Below, one piece after another: positions 37,471 through 48,044 of a stretch of DNA of 64,000 nucleotides. Position 1 is the first letter of the stretch; each line of letters begins with the position of its first letter. The DNA lies in contig CANXME010002087.1 in assembly GCA_948144175.1 (NCBI GenBank), positions 1,671,501-1,735,500 of the forward strand, written 5' to 3'. The notes under the pieces are model-generated. The model had not been told where the DNA came from. It saw only the letters and a list, made by a program, of their open reading frames with translations, and did no database searches. The position numbers and the translations under genes were made by a program. The DNA is from Closterium sp. NIES-65. Taxonomy: Eukaryota > Streptophyta > Zygnematophyceae > Desmidiales > Closteriaceae.

Positions 37471-38489
37471 TGTTGTGCCAACACATTACAGTGGCACGGT
37501 CATCGCACTCCCATTCGGCCTACAAGCCTGCTCAGATTCTGGAATTTTGTGGGGAGGGGTTTTCAACATGTGTTCTTCAAACCCTCAAAGTTTCAGAGTT
37601 TTTGAAGCAGTTACCAAGGCGTGACAACATTTTATGTTTCAAGACTTATGGCATCCCGGAAGTGTGTGTTACTCCTTTTGGGTAACACCCGAGTTCACCA
37701 TTTCGGCTGCTGACTCGTCTACCAAGCTCTGATTGGTCGGAGATTCGGTCTGGCAGTTTTATTCCCCGCTGTGCAGGTGTTCACCAAGTTTCAGAACGAT
37801 CCAACATGTGAGCATTGCGTGACAGCTGCCGAAATGCACTGTTTCGTAGTCATGGTGCACTGTTGGCAGCATTTCCCTTGCCACCCTTTCATTGTTGTCA
37901 TGCCAATGGTGCAGGGACAGAGAATGAGACAAGAAGTACAGGTGGTCAAGTGGGACTCTACAGCCCTCATTTTGAGAAGTGTGGTTTTCCTGGAACCAGC
38001 TTGCAAGAGGGTGCAAGTGGGAAGACAAGCTGACTCATGTTGGCTTGACTCACTATTGGTAGCCTTGAGTACAGCTCTGAACATCCATGTGTGGTTGGCT
38101 TTGCTGACCTAGCTAGGACGTTTCCCATCCTTCTCTAGCCTTTCTCCCCTAGGACTCAACCTTCTCTGAGTTCCCAGGATGACCTAACCCCTTATGAGTC
38201 CCCTAGGCAATGTTGTACTAACCTCTTCCTTGCATCAATGAGAATACACGTTTTTTCAGCCGAGCTTACGTTCTCGTTCACTGCGTAGTACACACACCTC
38301 TGATAATAGCACGTTATATACCGTTGGAAAGCAGACACCTAAGGCTAACCGCTGTCCAAGTTTCAGCCTTGTATGATTTTGGAGCTGATCGTGACGGCGT
38401 TTTGAACAGAGGCGGTTTGAAGACGTCAGATTCTGCTTAGGGGGTTTCATGGGCATCCGCGACCTCTAAGTGGACTCTTGACTATAACA
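37471..38489 (+). repeat. 3' LTR of copia G
   Basis: 1019 bp, same ends as the 5' LTR. Scattered changes include GGTTATC/GGTCATC, ATTAGGCC/ATTCGGCC, GCTTTGCAGATG/GCTGTGCAGGTG and CCTCGTATGG/CCTTGTATGA. No indels were noticed. The low divergence suggests recent insertion. Confidence 0.95.
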
Positions 38490-39343
38490 CCGTTTCCGCC
38501 GCAAAATTCACAAATCGTTTTGTTTTTTGCAGGTCGTGAATTCGCGTCGAATTTGTCGACTTCCATGGGGTCGGCGAACGTGGTTGAAGCCGAGCGATCC
38601 CCTTGTCGTGATCCGACGACGTGGGGCCGTCGTGTTCCGGAGTTGACCAAGTCAAAACGCTCCGCGGCCGATACGATTTCGCTGTAGCTGCTGCAATTCG
38701 CTGCTGCAACCTGGCGCCGAATGTCGGTTTTCAGCCCCGCGATGTAGGACTGAATTTTTTCGCCCTCGGTAATGTCGGGAATCCGATTATAAAATTTCTC
38801 CATCTGCTGCGTGTATTGCGCGACACTCCCGAATCGCCTATGGTGATGTAATTTTTCGCGCGCAATATAAGTGGAATTAATCGGCTCAAAACGTTTGAGA
38901 AGGTCTGCCCGGAACTGCTGCCACGTGGCTTCGCCCTAGAAAATGCTACTGTTGCTTCCGAGCCACTCGAGAGCTGGACCGTGCATCAACGTTGTCGCGA
39001 GACGAATATTCTCGCCGTCGTACTCCGTCGTCGACCATCCGATCGCCGCGAAATAAATTTCCATCGTCGCGAGCCACCGCCTGACGCCGGATTTTCGATC
39101 GCTAGGGTCGAACGATTCCGGCGAGCGAAGTTTCGGAACCTTGAACTGACGCTGCGACTGCTGTGAAGTCGTCGAAGCAGGAATGTTCATGGTCGAGAGG
39201 AGATGCGTAACGCGCTGCAGTTCGTTTCGCATCTGCTCGTTCTCCAATCGCGACCGTTCAGTCATCGCTCGCATCTCCGCTTCCATCTTGGCGATTTGCG
39301 CGAAGAGCTGCTGCGTAACGTCGTTGGTCGCCGGTGAAGCCAT
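38490..39343 (-). pseudogene. Gypsy H gag
   Basis: It begins MASPATNDVTQQLFAQIAKM with a helical, Glu/Arg-rich N-terminus. A Retrotrans_gag-like domain follows: FDPSDRKSGVRRWLATMEIY, HGPALEWLGSN, then after a stop at 38936 EATWQQFRADLLKRFEPINS and EKIQSYIAGLKTDIRRQV. The knuckle CEFCGGNG is split by copia G; across the gap it reads C-X2-C-X4-N-X4-C, with Asn where His is expected. Confidence 0.85.
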
Positions 39344-39507
39344 CCTGTTCAGAAACCACGCGAGGGGGTAAATTCGAAAAGCGCAGAACTGGTGCTTACC
39401 AGAAATCGGCGTCGAATTGGTCGCCCCCGGCGGTTTTTCGAGGCGATTTTTTCCGCGACCGCTGCTTAGCCGAGAGTTGTCGAGTGAGAATGGCTCTGAT
39501 TACCAAG

Positions 39508-39909
39508 TGTCACAGGATCGAATTCTCAATCGAAACTTGTCACTAAAACTGAATACAAGGCATTTTTATACTCGGAGAATACAAGGATAATCGAGATAAA
39601 ACGAACCTTCGGGAACACACCCTTCCCGATACTATAATCACAAGTGCGCACAAGCACGCAAGGCTATTGGCACTTCGGATTACGCCCAGATTACACCGTA
39701 TACACTACTGTTGGCGCTGTCGGTGCCGTATAACAGGTATGTCGGTGGGAAAAGTAGGAAATAAGAGAAATAAATAGAAGGCTCTAGAAAATAGAATAGT
39801 AGGCCGATTGAGATGAGATAAAGACCAAAATAAAGAGGAGAAAAGGGAGAACATGATAACGGAAAAATATAATAGTGAGAAAATATTATAACGGGGACGT
39901 CCTCTCACA
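39508..39909 (-). repeat. 5' LTR of gypsy H
   Basis: Plus strand TGTCACAGGATCG to GTCCTCTCACA, 402 bp. The left boundary is fixed by the PBS. The right boundary is inferred from similarity of the minus-strand start TGTGAGAGGACG to gypsy E's LTR; no second LTR is available to confirm it. The interior is AT-rich (GAAAAATATAATAGTGAG). Confidence 0.65.
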
Positions 39910-39999
39910 GTAGGTAACAAGAGAGGCGAGAACATTAGACAACAGGACGAGCAGCACGGTAGTAGTCAGTGATAGGGTGAGAGGAGACAGTCAGAGACA

Positions 40000-40735
40000 C
40001 ACAGTTAGAACTTCACCATAAAAGGATATGCTGTAGCTCTAGAGCGTGGCTACAATTCTCAATTTGTATCGTATCAAAGTATGAAGTAAATCTCGAGATA
40101 TTAAATTTGGTGCACATGGGTGGTCATTTGTAGCTTGAGCTGAACTCAGCCACAAAAATTGTTTACCAAGATCCACACAAAGAAAATCAAGTTGCTTTAA
40201 ACCAGGTAGGAGGGGATGTGGAGGATAAAAGGGAAGGACCCAAGGGAGTCCCCAACCAAGCAAACCCCATGAGCACATTAGATCCCCTCTCGCTATAGGA
40301 ACCCAACTTTGACATTTGTCCAATTCCCAACCCATGCCAACCACCTTACGCAACTTGGCCACACTTGCCAACCTGGTTGGGCTTCTCCCAACCACTTTGC
40401 ATCATCGTGAAGGTAACGATTTTTTCCAACCTCTAACGGTCTATACCTCATTTGAATCACCCCACCGATTCCTGAAGTTGCAATAACAATTTATAAATAG
40501 CATACAAACTTCGATCATTTGTAACTTTCACTTTCATGTTCCGATTGAAGTGATTCTTGGTTCGTCGGAAAGCTCTTAAGGAGGAAAATCATATTAGATA
40601 TCTGCTTAAAAAAAAAAAATCACATACACTCATAAATTCCAAAAGCACCAAACACTTTTCTTGTTTCACACACCCAACGTACGAACATAGGATGGGAGGC
40701 AGACAGACGTGAATGCAATGATGACATCACACAGC
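40000..40735 (+). repeat. R1 dispersed repeat, copy 1
   Basis: R1 is an unclassified family seen at least five times in this window. Shared blocks: GTAGCTCTAGAGCGTGGCTA, AACCAGGTAGGAGGGGATG, AACTTGGCCACACTTGCCAA, CATGTTCCGATTGAAG, and the right end GACAGACGTGAATGCAATGA. This copy lacks the left end found in copies 2 and 3. No coding sequence is seen. R1 could be a DNA element or an LTR fragment. Confidence 0.72.
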
Positions 40736-40834
40736 ATGTTCAGCGCGGAGTCCGAATAAATGGCGTTGTTTTATGCATGCCAATAGGGCGCGTGGCTGAG
40801 GCTCCCTACTTTAAGGGCTTGCAACGATAAAAAT

Positions 40835-41015
40835 GGACAGCAAGTTAGCGATTGATCTTGCAGGAAACGACAATTGGCAGGGCCGCACAAAATGCGTGAA
40901 TGTGAAGTACCATTGGCCATGGGAGCAGCTTTAGGCAAAAGCATTCACCTTCGTGCACGTATAGACAGTGGAGCAACAAGCTGGTTTCTTGACTAAGATG
41001 CACATACATCGACAG
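40835..41015 (+). pseudogene. Copia RNase H C-terminal fragment
   Basis: The plus strand reads AIDLAGNDNWQGRTKCVNVK then YHWPWEQL, with FTFVHV-stop-TVEQQAGFLTK further on. This matches the copia RNase H tail (RTKHVDVKYHW, STADQTADFLTK) with two stops. It is isolated between R1 and a copia pre-integrase fragment. Its parent element is unknown. Confidence 0.7.
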
Positions 41016-41192
41016 CTACAATGTCCAATGTCTCGTATGGCTCACACGCTCCATGCTTGGGATATGGTGTATCTATTGCCCTTGCTTCCATGCATGCGCT
41101 ACATTTCATAATTTACTCTCCACCCTCAGCTACTTTCACCCCCGCCACCATGTTTTTCTTGACCAGCTCTTTGAGTCGTCGGGTGTGACCAG

Positions 41193-42603
41193 TGTTGGGT
41201 GCAAAACGTATTTTGCACGTCAACCTGTCGCCTATTCGTCGAGCGATGTGAAATTTGAGGGTATTTGTTTTGAGGTATTTTGTATGGTGTGGAATGTGCA
41301 TTTGTGTGATTTTCATTCTGGCGTTTACGGTTTATGAATCGCCTTAGCGGTTCATAAGTTATGTGCATTTTTGTGTGAGGTTCCATTCATGCGTTTTCAT
41401 GATTGTTCGTGTGAATTTCGTGTTGTTTGTGTCGTGTCATGAATGTGCGTGAAGCTCCGAGTGATCATGTGCTTTCATGAGCCTTCGCGCGTTCATGTCA
41501 ATTCGCGTGCTGTTCGTGCAAGCTTCATGAGCGTTCATGTGTTTACATGTTCGTTCATGTGCGTTCATGTTTGCTCATCTGTTTGTGTTTCATTCATGTT
41601 TGTTTCTGTTTTGGTTCTTGTGTTCATGAGGGGAGCGAGAGTGTTTTGTGCCCCTCGAAATATCTCGCGCCGGTCAAGCGAGAATCACGAGAGAATCAGG
41701 ACCGCGCGTGGGTCCTGATTTCGCGTGTGGCCTCACAAGGCCCGCGCGTGTGCCTACGAACTGTAGCAAGCGTGGCAAGGCCCACGATCGCTACAAGACA
41801 GGGCGATAATTATCGCCCTGCCCACGTCAGGACGGCGCGCCCTCAGGGGTGCGCGTGTGTTGCGAGAGGTGCCGAGAGATCCCGAGGGGTGCTCGGGATT
41901 CACTCGAGATTTCAGTTGTAAAACTGAATCTCGAGCGTGTCTTTTTGTGACGTGGCACATAGAACTTTCGCGAGAAAGCAGCGCGCCTAACAGTACAGTT
42001 CGAATTACAGGTACAAAACGGAAATATCCGTTTTACAACTGTAAACAGTGGGAAAACGGGAATTCCCACTCGAGCGTTCATGATTCTACTTGTGCGTACA
42101 TGAACGTTCGCGAGAGGAGTCAGCAGGGGCAATTGGCAGACATGTAACTTGACGACAGTTATTTCAAGGACTCGGATCAAGCCAAATGGAGCAGTAGTTT
42201 GGCAACCGTTTTTCGAGACAGCAAGACGAAGTCCTAGAAATGCAGTTAATCAACCGTTTGCTATTTTCCTTTGCATGTGTGTTAGGCGAACTATCTTTGC
42301 ATGCTTGTGCGAAGTTGTAATCAATCCTTTGGTGAATGAAAATTGCTCTATCGACGTATTGACGCGAGGAGCTTTTCTGGACACGCACATATCGTTCGTC
42401 AACGCTGCGCAATTGAGCTTGGGAATGCTCTTGGTGCACACGACCGTTTTTACACTAAGGAAAATCCCTCTACAAACACGGACCCTTGGTTAGGGGCTGG
42501 CGTTGCCAGGCACCCGAGGACCCTTGGAGGTGACCCCGTGGGGACTACCTAGAGTGTATTAAAGGTGTGCTTAAGAGTTTCTAGATCCCAATAGTAGTCA
42601 ACA
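41193..42603 (+). repeat. 1411-bp solo LTR inserted in copia K
   Basis: It begins TGTTGGGTGCAAAAC and ends AGTAGTCAACA. Flanks ACCAG at 41188-41192 and 42604-42608 are identical. It shares a block with the element at 62052-63124: CGGACCC, TAGGGGCTGG, CACCC, AGGACCCTTGGAGGTGACCC. There is no internal coding region. A GTTCATG-rich stretch (about 41395-41610) accounts for part of its extra length. Orientation is given relative to the 62052 copy; the true strand is unknown. Confidence 0.82.
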
Positions 42604-42901
42604 ACCAGTGCGTCCCATCCTTCAATGCAGCAAGTTGATGTCCACCGTGTTGACCGCTGCAGCCATAGGAAGTGACTACTGCTGCAACTCCTTAATTGGC
42701 ACATTTTCCAGCTTGGTGTGAAGCTCATCTCGTGCTACCTTGCCTGCTTCCGGTTCAGCCAGGTACGTGACCTTTTCCCCACTTTGTTTTTTCGTGCAGT
42801 TGCATCTCATATAGCCCTTGTTTGCGTGATCCCTCCTCTATCACCATCCAATCTGAAACAAATACCCAAAGGCGGCCCTTGTTACTGAAAAAATTGCATC
42901 T

Positions 42902-43670
42902 TCAGATGTCCAGCTGAGTTTGACTTATGATGTTGAATCTGAGCATGTCCACCAGCAACACGTTGTCCAGTCTCAACTCACCATACGCACTTTGCAGCAC
43001 CAAGTCTCCTTCGCCTTTCATAGGAAGTTTCCCCTCATCACCCAACAGCAAGTAGAGGACCGCTGATGATTTGAGATTTTGCAGCCACTCTTTCGGATTG
43101 GTCATGTGCTGGGTATATCCATTGTCCATGTACCTCTCCTTCTCTTTGAGGCCCTTTGCTAGCAGGCATGCTCTGGATGTCTTGCAACATTGGCCTTGTG
43201 TGCTTCCTCGATGATGACGTCATCATTGCCGGTTTTTTCTTTGGTGGCATTGATCTTTGCAGGTATGTGATTCTTTTGCTATTGCTGCCCTCCCCTAAAG
43301 CTCTTGCTGGTTGGGTTCCTATAGAAATCGTACGACTTGTGCCCAAATTTCCTACAGTAGTTGCAAACTCCAGTAAACCCTCCTCTTGGCTGTTGTCCCT
43401 CTTTACTTGCTTCTTTGTTGACAGGTTGCCTAGCTGTTGCCTTCCTCCTAAAATTCTTGCCTATTGGGTTGGAAAAACAATCAGCAGTCTTGTGCCCTTT
43501 CTCCCAACATTAGAAGCAAGCTTCAAACGTTCTTAGATGGTTTAGGGTTTGGGTTGTGGAGCCAGTAGGCGCGGGGTTGTGGAGGCACCACAAATTACCT
43601 CCCGAGCGCATCTCATGAATTTCAGCCACCATGTGCTATAGCTCTCTATAAAAGCATTGAGCTTCACTTA
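42902..43670 (-). pseudogene. Copia K gag with tandem zinc knuckles and protease
   Basis: The first knuckle CF-stop-CWEKGHKTADCFSN (about 43480-43530) keeps C-X2-C-X4-H-X4-C apart from the stop at an X position. The second, CNYCRKFGHKSYDFYRN (about 43320-43370), has Asp for the last Cys. A Lys/Arg-rich segment leads to MDNGYTQHMTNPKEWLQNLK and DNVLLVDMLRFNIISQTQLD, a protease where DSG reads DNG. Frames shift between blocks. Confidence 0.7.
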
Positions 43671-44655
43671 GGACGTGTCAGTGATCTTTGGCCGATCTGC
43701 ACCGATCGTCATTTTGAGCTCAGGATCAGTAGCAATTAGTGCCCAAGACTGTGCAACTACGGCTCACCGATATACAGGTGACATGTTTGGTAAGGCAGGT
43801 TTTGGGGTTGCGGTACACCCAACCTGCAACAACAACTCTACCATCACACTCAAAAATCATATAGTAAACCTCACTGTATACGCCGTCGCATAGTAACTAT
43901 GCAACGACAAGCGAAGGTGATCCATCTTGACTGTCACTCGTGGCGCGAAAAAAACCCAATCCCACTATCGAGTGCAGTTTGCTATATCGATCCGAGCTCG
44001 AGTATTTGACAAGATCTTGGGTAATATTGGCGGAATTCAGTTACCTTGTTGATTACAACGCTACAGTGCTACACCCTGCGCGCAAAACTGATTTTCCAAC
44101 CGATCGGTCCTCTTTAGGTGCATCAGCAGTAGTAGCAACAGTTTATCCACTCATGACTATAATCCTCACTCACACCGCTGCTGTCGTGTGTGAATCCCCT
44201 TGAAACGTGCAGATAGTTTGTATCAACCAGTGACCTTGGCGACTAAAGTCAGCAGCTGTGACCATCTAGCAGAAAAGCTCTCGGCTGCGGCTCCTTCCCA
44301 CGCCTTGTGTATTCATTGCAGTAGGTCTCATCCGGAGGTGTTCGTGTCTAACCTAAACAAATGAAAGTGAACTCCCAACTCCTCTTTGTTGAAGCCCAAC
44401 GTACTCCACATCGCACTCCCCCTCTCACTCGTGGGTTTGTCATCATGTGTAAGCACGCACGCAGCAACAAACACACGAGTGAGACATGTGGAGATAGGTG
44501 ATGCCTTGTTGTCCAGCACCCCTTGAGAAGCCCGAAGATGTGACTGCAGCTCCAGCATCTTCAATCTGCCAATTGGTTGTAGATAGTGCTCTAGGTGGAA
44601 TTGGTTGGAGACGGCACAAGAGACTGCAGGTGAGATGTTGCTTTGCTGTGATGGG
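43671..44655. other. Unassigned sequence
   Basis: About 1 kb with only short open runs and no domain I recognise on either strand. There are no clear LTR ends, inverted repeats or similarity to other parts of the window. It is probably eroded repeat DNA. Confidence 0.4.
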
Positions 44656-44659
44656 CTTG

Positions 44660-45125
44660 GTTGGTTAATCTACTGATTGTTGAGCTGTCGGGCAGTAATC
44701 CGGCCACACAACACCATCAGGAAGTGCCTTCCTCGTCTGATGGTAATGTACTTCCATGAGTTTTATGCGTTGACTCATCTGCCCCCCTGTTGCAAGCGCG
44801 ATTGCACTTTGGTTGTCCACATAGATGACAGTGGGTTCTTCCCGTGGGAAACCGAGGTCTTCACACAATGTAGCTTCCCTTGCCCCTTCGAGCATTGCAA
44901 TGTATCATGCTTCCGTTGTTGACGCTGCAATAATCGTTTGTCGCTTAGTCCTCCAACTGAAAGCAGGTCCTTCCAAGGTAAACACGTAGCCTCCCACTTA
45001 GTGACATCCCACTTCTTTCACATAGTTCGAGTCCATGTATCCCCAAAGCACCAAGTCCCCTCCTCCATGGACCAGCACTGTTGCTGATGTTGACTTGCTT
45101 GCTTGTCTGCCCAGCACATGCTGTT
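44660..45125 (-). pseudogene. Copia RNase H fragment
   Basis: Minus strand: YMDSNYVKE, GGYVFTLEGPAFSWRTKRQT, IIAASTTEA-stop-YIAMLEGA, REATLCEDLGF, VIYVDNQSAIALATG. These are the copia RNase H blocks (SWRSKRQ, STTEAEY, DNQSAI). Two stops are present. It is upstream of copia K in the same orientation and so belongs to another element. Confidence 0.75.
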
Positions 45126-45129
45126 AGAG

Positions 45130-45835
45130 ACCGAGGACTGAAAACTGGTTGGTCTAAAATTCTGTACAGAAAAGTCGACTTCACAAGACTTGCTGTCGAC
45201 GCAAAGTGCACTATTGAAACTTCGCCAATTATGTATATCTTGTAGCTCTAGAACGTAGCTAGAAACCCCAATTTCGGCTCACTGGGGGGTATGCTGCCAC
45301 ACAAACTTAATCACAATTCGAGTGGCTAAAAACCAGGTAAGGGAGGACAAGGAGGATGAGAGAGAAGGTCCCTAAGGAGCCCCAACCAAGAAAAACCCCA
45401 TATGCTCACAAGATTCCCTCCCTATAGGAACCCAACCTTCACCCTTGTATTTCTCCCAATCTATGAAATCCACCTCACCCAACTTGGCCACACTCACCAA
45501 CCTGGTTTGGCTGCTCCCAACCCTTTGGCAGCATCTACAGTGATAGTGACAAATTTTCCAACCCCGAACAGTCTGTACCCCAAATAGAGTCACTCCAAAA
45601 ATTCCCATAGTCGCCGCATCCAAATATATAAAACATACGAACTTAAACTGTTCATAACATTCTCATTCATGCTCCTATTGAAGCGATCTTTGCTCTTGAG
45701 TAGAAGACTCAACTGCTCAAGCAGAATGATATTCACACGCACTAAAATAATCCAAACCATGCCTGACATAAATTCTTATGAACGCACACACCACGCATGA
45801 ATGCACAAACATAAGACGGGAGGTAGACAGACGTG
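45130..45835 (+). repeat. R1 dispersed repeat, copy 2
   Basis: It starts TTGGTCTAAAATTCTGTACAG, continues with CTTGTAGCTCTAGAACG, AACCAGGTAAGGGAGGAC and AACTTGGCCACACTCACCAA, and ends GACAGACGTGAATGCAAATG. It has both ends that copy 3 (left) and copy 1 (right) show, so it is the best view of a full R1 (about 0.7 kb). It lies directly right of a copia RNase H fragment. Confidence 0.75.
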
Positions 45836-45919
45836 AATGCAAATGATAACATCACTTAGAAGAATCCCCCTCTGGCTGCCAACCATCATCCACATGCCTC
45901 AGCTCATGCATGCACCCTC

Positions 45920-46015
45920 AATGCACACGCATTCCAGCAAGTTTCATGCTCTTCCAATGCCCAGGTTCAGCCAGGCGCTTGGTGAGAATATCACCCGCCT
46001 ACTGTTGGGTCTTAA
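45920..46015 (-). pseudogene. Copia C-terminal tail fragment
   Basis: Minus strand FKTQQ-stop-AGDILTKRLA then EPGHWKSMKLAGM. The ADILTKRL pattern is the end of copia RNase H. About 30 codons are readable and nothing else of that element is visible nearby. Confidence 0.6.
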
Positions 46016-46054
46016 ATATTTCCAACCGCACCTTTTCTTAGGAGCCTACAGTTC

Positions 46055-46323
46055 TCGATACACCCTCTCTGCCACATCTTTATTAGGTTTTGTCGAAAGA
46101 AACCTCTCCCACACTCAACACTGCTAAGAGGCAGGGCTGCAACCAATATTCTACTGAACAGTCTCACGCCAGATAGCGAGTCGATGCCTCTGAGTCGCGA
46201 CTGCAGGTTCTCGACTAGAATTTCTACAATGTCATTGAAAATCACCACACACACAACATGATGGCCTAGTCTAGGATACCGCGCATGTGAGCGCTTGTGG
46301 AGGTCGAAGGCAAACTGGTTCAT
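46055..46323 (-). pseudogene. Possible hAT-type transposase C-terminal remnant
   Basis: A minus frame has VIFNDIVEILVENLQSRLRG then LPLSSVECGRGFFRQNLIKM. This resembles the C-terminal dimerisation segment of hAT-like transposases (xVECERGFSxxNxIKTxxRNRL). Only this segment is recognisable and no inverted ends were found. The match is short and from memory of the family, so the call is tentative. Confidence 0.5.
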
Positions 46324-46383
46324 GCTTGTTGGAGATTAAGGACGAGGTTTACGAAGATTAGGGGCCGAAATATCACAAAGATT

Positions 46384-46965
46384 GTTGGTCTAAGTTTCTG
46401 GACAGAAATTCCGACTTCACAAAAAACGCCTTTGACAAATATTTCATAGTTTAAACTTCACTAATTCTAGATATGTTGTAGCCCTAGACCATGGCTACAA
46501 TTCTCAATTTGAATCGTATCAATAGATGAAGTACTTCTTGCGATACTACGTTCGGCGCACTAGGGGGTATGCTGCCAAAAAAACTTAACTCAATAACAAT
46601 TATCTCCCAAAAGTCACACAAGAGAATTAGAGTACCAAATAACCAGGTACGAGGGGATGAGGAGGACGAGAGGGAAGGTCCCAAGAGAGTCTCCAACCAA
46701 GGAAATCCCATACCACACAACCCCCCTCTCTCTGAGCACCCCAATTTCGACATTTGTCACTTTCCCAGCCCATGCCATCCACCGCACCCAACTTGGTCAC
46801 ACTTGCCAACCTGGTTTGGTTTATACCAACCACTTGGCATCATTTACACTGATGGTGACGAATTTCCCAACCTCCAAATGTCTATTCCTTCTATTGAGTC
46901 ACCCCACAAATTCTCGAAGTGGCCGCAACCAGAAATCAAAAGCATACAAACTGTAAACCTTCGTA
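46384..46965 (+). repeat. R1 dispersed repeat, copy 3 (left arm of inverted pair)
   Basis: It starts TTGGTCTAAGTTTCTGGACAG, then GTTGTAGCCCTAGACCATGG, GGGGGTATGCTGCCAAAAAA, ACCAGGTACGAGGGGATGAG and AACTTGGTCACACTTGCCAA. It is cut near CATACAAACTG, where an inverted copy begins at once. Confidence 0.75.
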
Positions 46966-46967
46966 AG

Positions 46968-47792
46968 TTTTGTTGTGTGATGCAATCATATGCATTCACG
47001 TCTGTCTGTCTGCCATCATGTGTTCGTGCGCTGCATGCGTGATGCGAGCGTGTGTAAGAATTTGTGTTTTGTGCGGTTTGGTTTTTTCTGAGTATGTGTG
47101 AATGTTATTTGGCTTCAGCAGATATCTGAAGTGACTTCTCTGCTCAAGAGCTTTCCGACAAGCCAAGGATCGCTTCAATCAGAGCACGAACAAGAAAGTT
47201 ACGAACTTTCGAAGTTCGTATGTTTTTCGTGTTTGGTTGTGGTGACTATGGGAAGTTGTGGGGTTGACTCAATATGGGGTACAGACTTGTGGGGGTTGGG
47301 AAAAACGTATCCATCACTCTAGATGCTGCCAAATGGTTGGGAGAAACCAAACCAGATTGGCAAGTGTAGCCAATTTGGGTAGAGGTGGATTGTGGAGGTT
47401 GGGATAGTGACAAAGGTCAAAGTTGGGTTGCGTATGGGGAAGGGAGTTGTGTGGCATGGGGTTTCCTTGGTTGGGGACTCTCTTGGGACCTTCCCTCTCG
47501 TCCTCCTCATCCCTTCCACCTGGTTTAGTGCTACTCTAATTCTCTTGTGTAAACTTGTGTGAGACTCTTGTGATTGAGTTAAGTTTTATGGCAGCATACC
47601 CCCCCTGTGCGCCAAAATTGATAAGTCGAGATTTACTTCACCTCTTGATACGATTCAAATTGGGAATTGTAGCCACAGACACGGGCTACATTATATCTGA
47701 CTTTGGTGAAGTTTTGACTGTGAACTTTTTGCCAACGGCGTTTCTTGTGAGCGCGACTATTCTGTCCAGAAATAGAGACCAATGATTTTGAG
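46968..47792 (-). repeat. R1 dispersed repeat, copy 4 (right arm of inverted pair)
   Basis: In reverse orientation it runs from the R1 right end (CATTCACGTCTGTCTGTCTG at about 47000) through GATCGCTTCAATCAGAGCACG, TTGGCAAGTGTAGCCAATTT and GGCAGCATACCCCCC to the left end CTGTCCAGAAATAGAGACCA at about 47790. It looks full length, and with copy 3 forms an inverted repeat of roughly 0.6-kb arms with almost no spacer. Confidence 0.75.
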
Positions 47793-47824
47793 AAATTTAG
47801 GCACCTAATCATCTTAGACTCCGT

Positions 47825-48044
47825 TCTTAGTCTCTATCAAGTTCTCTCGTTCATGCTCCGATTGAAGCGAGATTTGGTTCATTGAAAAGCCCTTGCATAG
47901 TGGAGTCACTTCAGATATCTGCTCAAGCAGAATAACATTCACACACACTCATAAAATCCAGACAATGCCAAACACAAGTTATTGCACACGCTCACACCAC
48001 GCATGCAACGTGCAAACATATGATGGGAGGTAGACGGACGTAAA
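47825..48044 (+). repeat. R1 dispersed repeat, copy 5 (right end only)
   Basis: CGTTCATGCTCCGATTGAAG, CAGATATCTGCTCAAGCAGA, CATGCAACGTGCAAACATATG and AGGTAGACGGACGTAAATG match the right third of R1. It is followed at once by an LTR fragment of the copia I family at 48045. Confidence 0.7.

Larger units (their letters stand above)
31748..38489 (+). mobile_element. Copia G: structurally intact Ty1/copia element
   Basis: Two 1019-bp LTRs with about 13 substitutions visible by eye bound a 6742-bp element. Target duplication CCGTT (31743-31747 and 38490-38494) is perfect. PBS, a single long gag-pol frame with all catalytic blocks, and a purine tract (GAGGGGGAGTTT) are present. It sits inside the zinc-knuckle codons of gypsy H gag. 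It is the only element in the window that looks autonomous. Confidence 0.97.
38490..39909 (-). mobile_element. Gypsy H, 5' portion: LTR, PBS and gag
   Basis: On the minus strand: LTR 39909-39508, PBS TGGTAATCAGAGC (39505-39493), leader, and gag from 39343 to the point of copia G insertion. The rest is at 30906-31747. The LTR start TGTGAGAGGACG resembles the gypsy E LTR start TGTGAGAGTACG. The gag-pol end, and so the 3' LTR, is missing. Confidence 0.85.
41060..43670 (-). mobile_element. Copia K fragment (gag, protease, pre-integrase) split by a solo LTR
   Basis: The minus strand from about 43670 has gag with two zinc knuckles, then protease (WYMDNGYTQHMTNPKEW near 43120), then pre-integrase. 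Pre-integrase is split by the solo LTR at 41193-42603. Removing it gives TGHTRRLKELVKKNMVAGVK across the ACCAG duplication. Integrase and later domains are absent left of about 41060. Decayed. Confidence 0.72.

Noticed and set aside
41443..42147. Short plus-strand frames with Cys/Val-rich translations
   Set aside because: They lie inside the solo LTR with perfect flanking duplications and consist of GTTCATG-type repeats.
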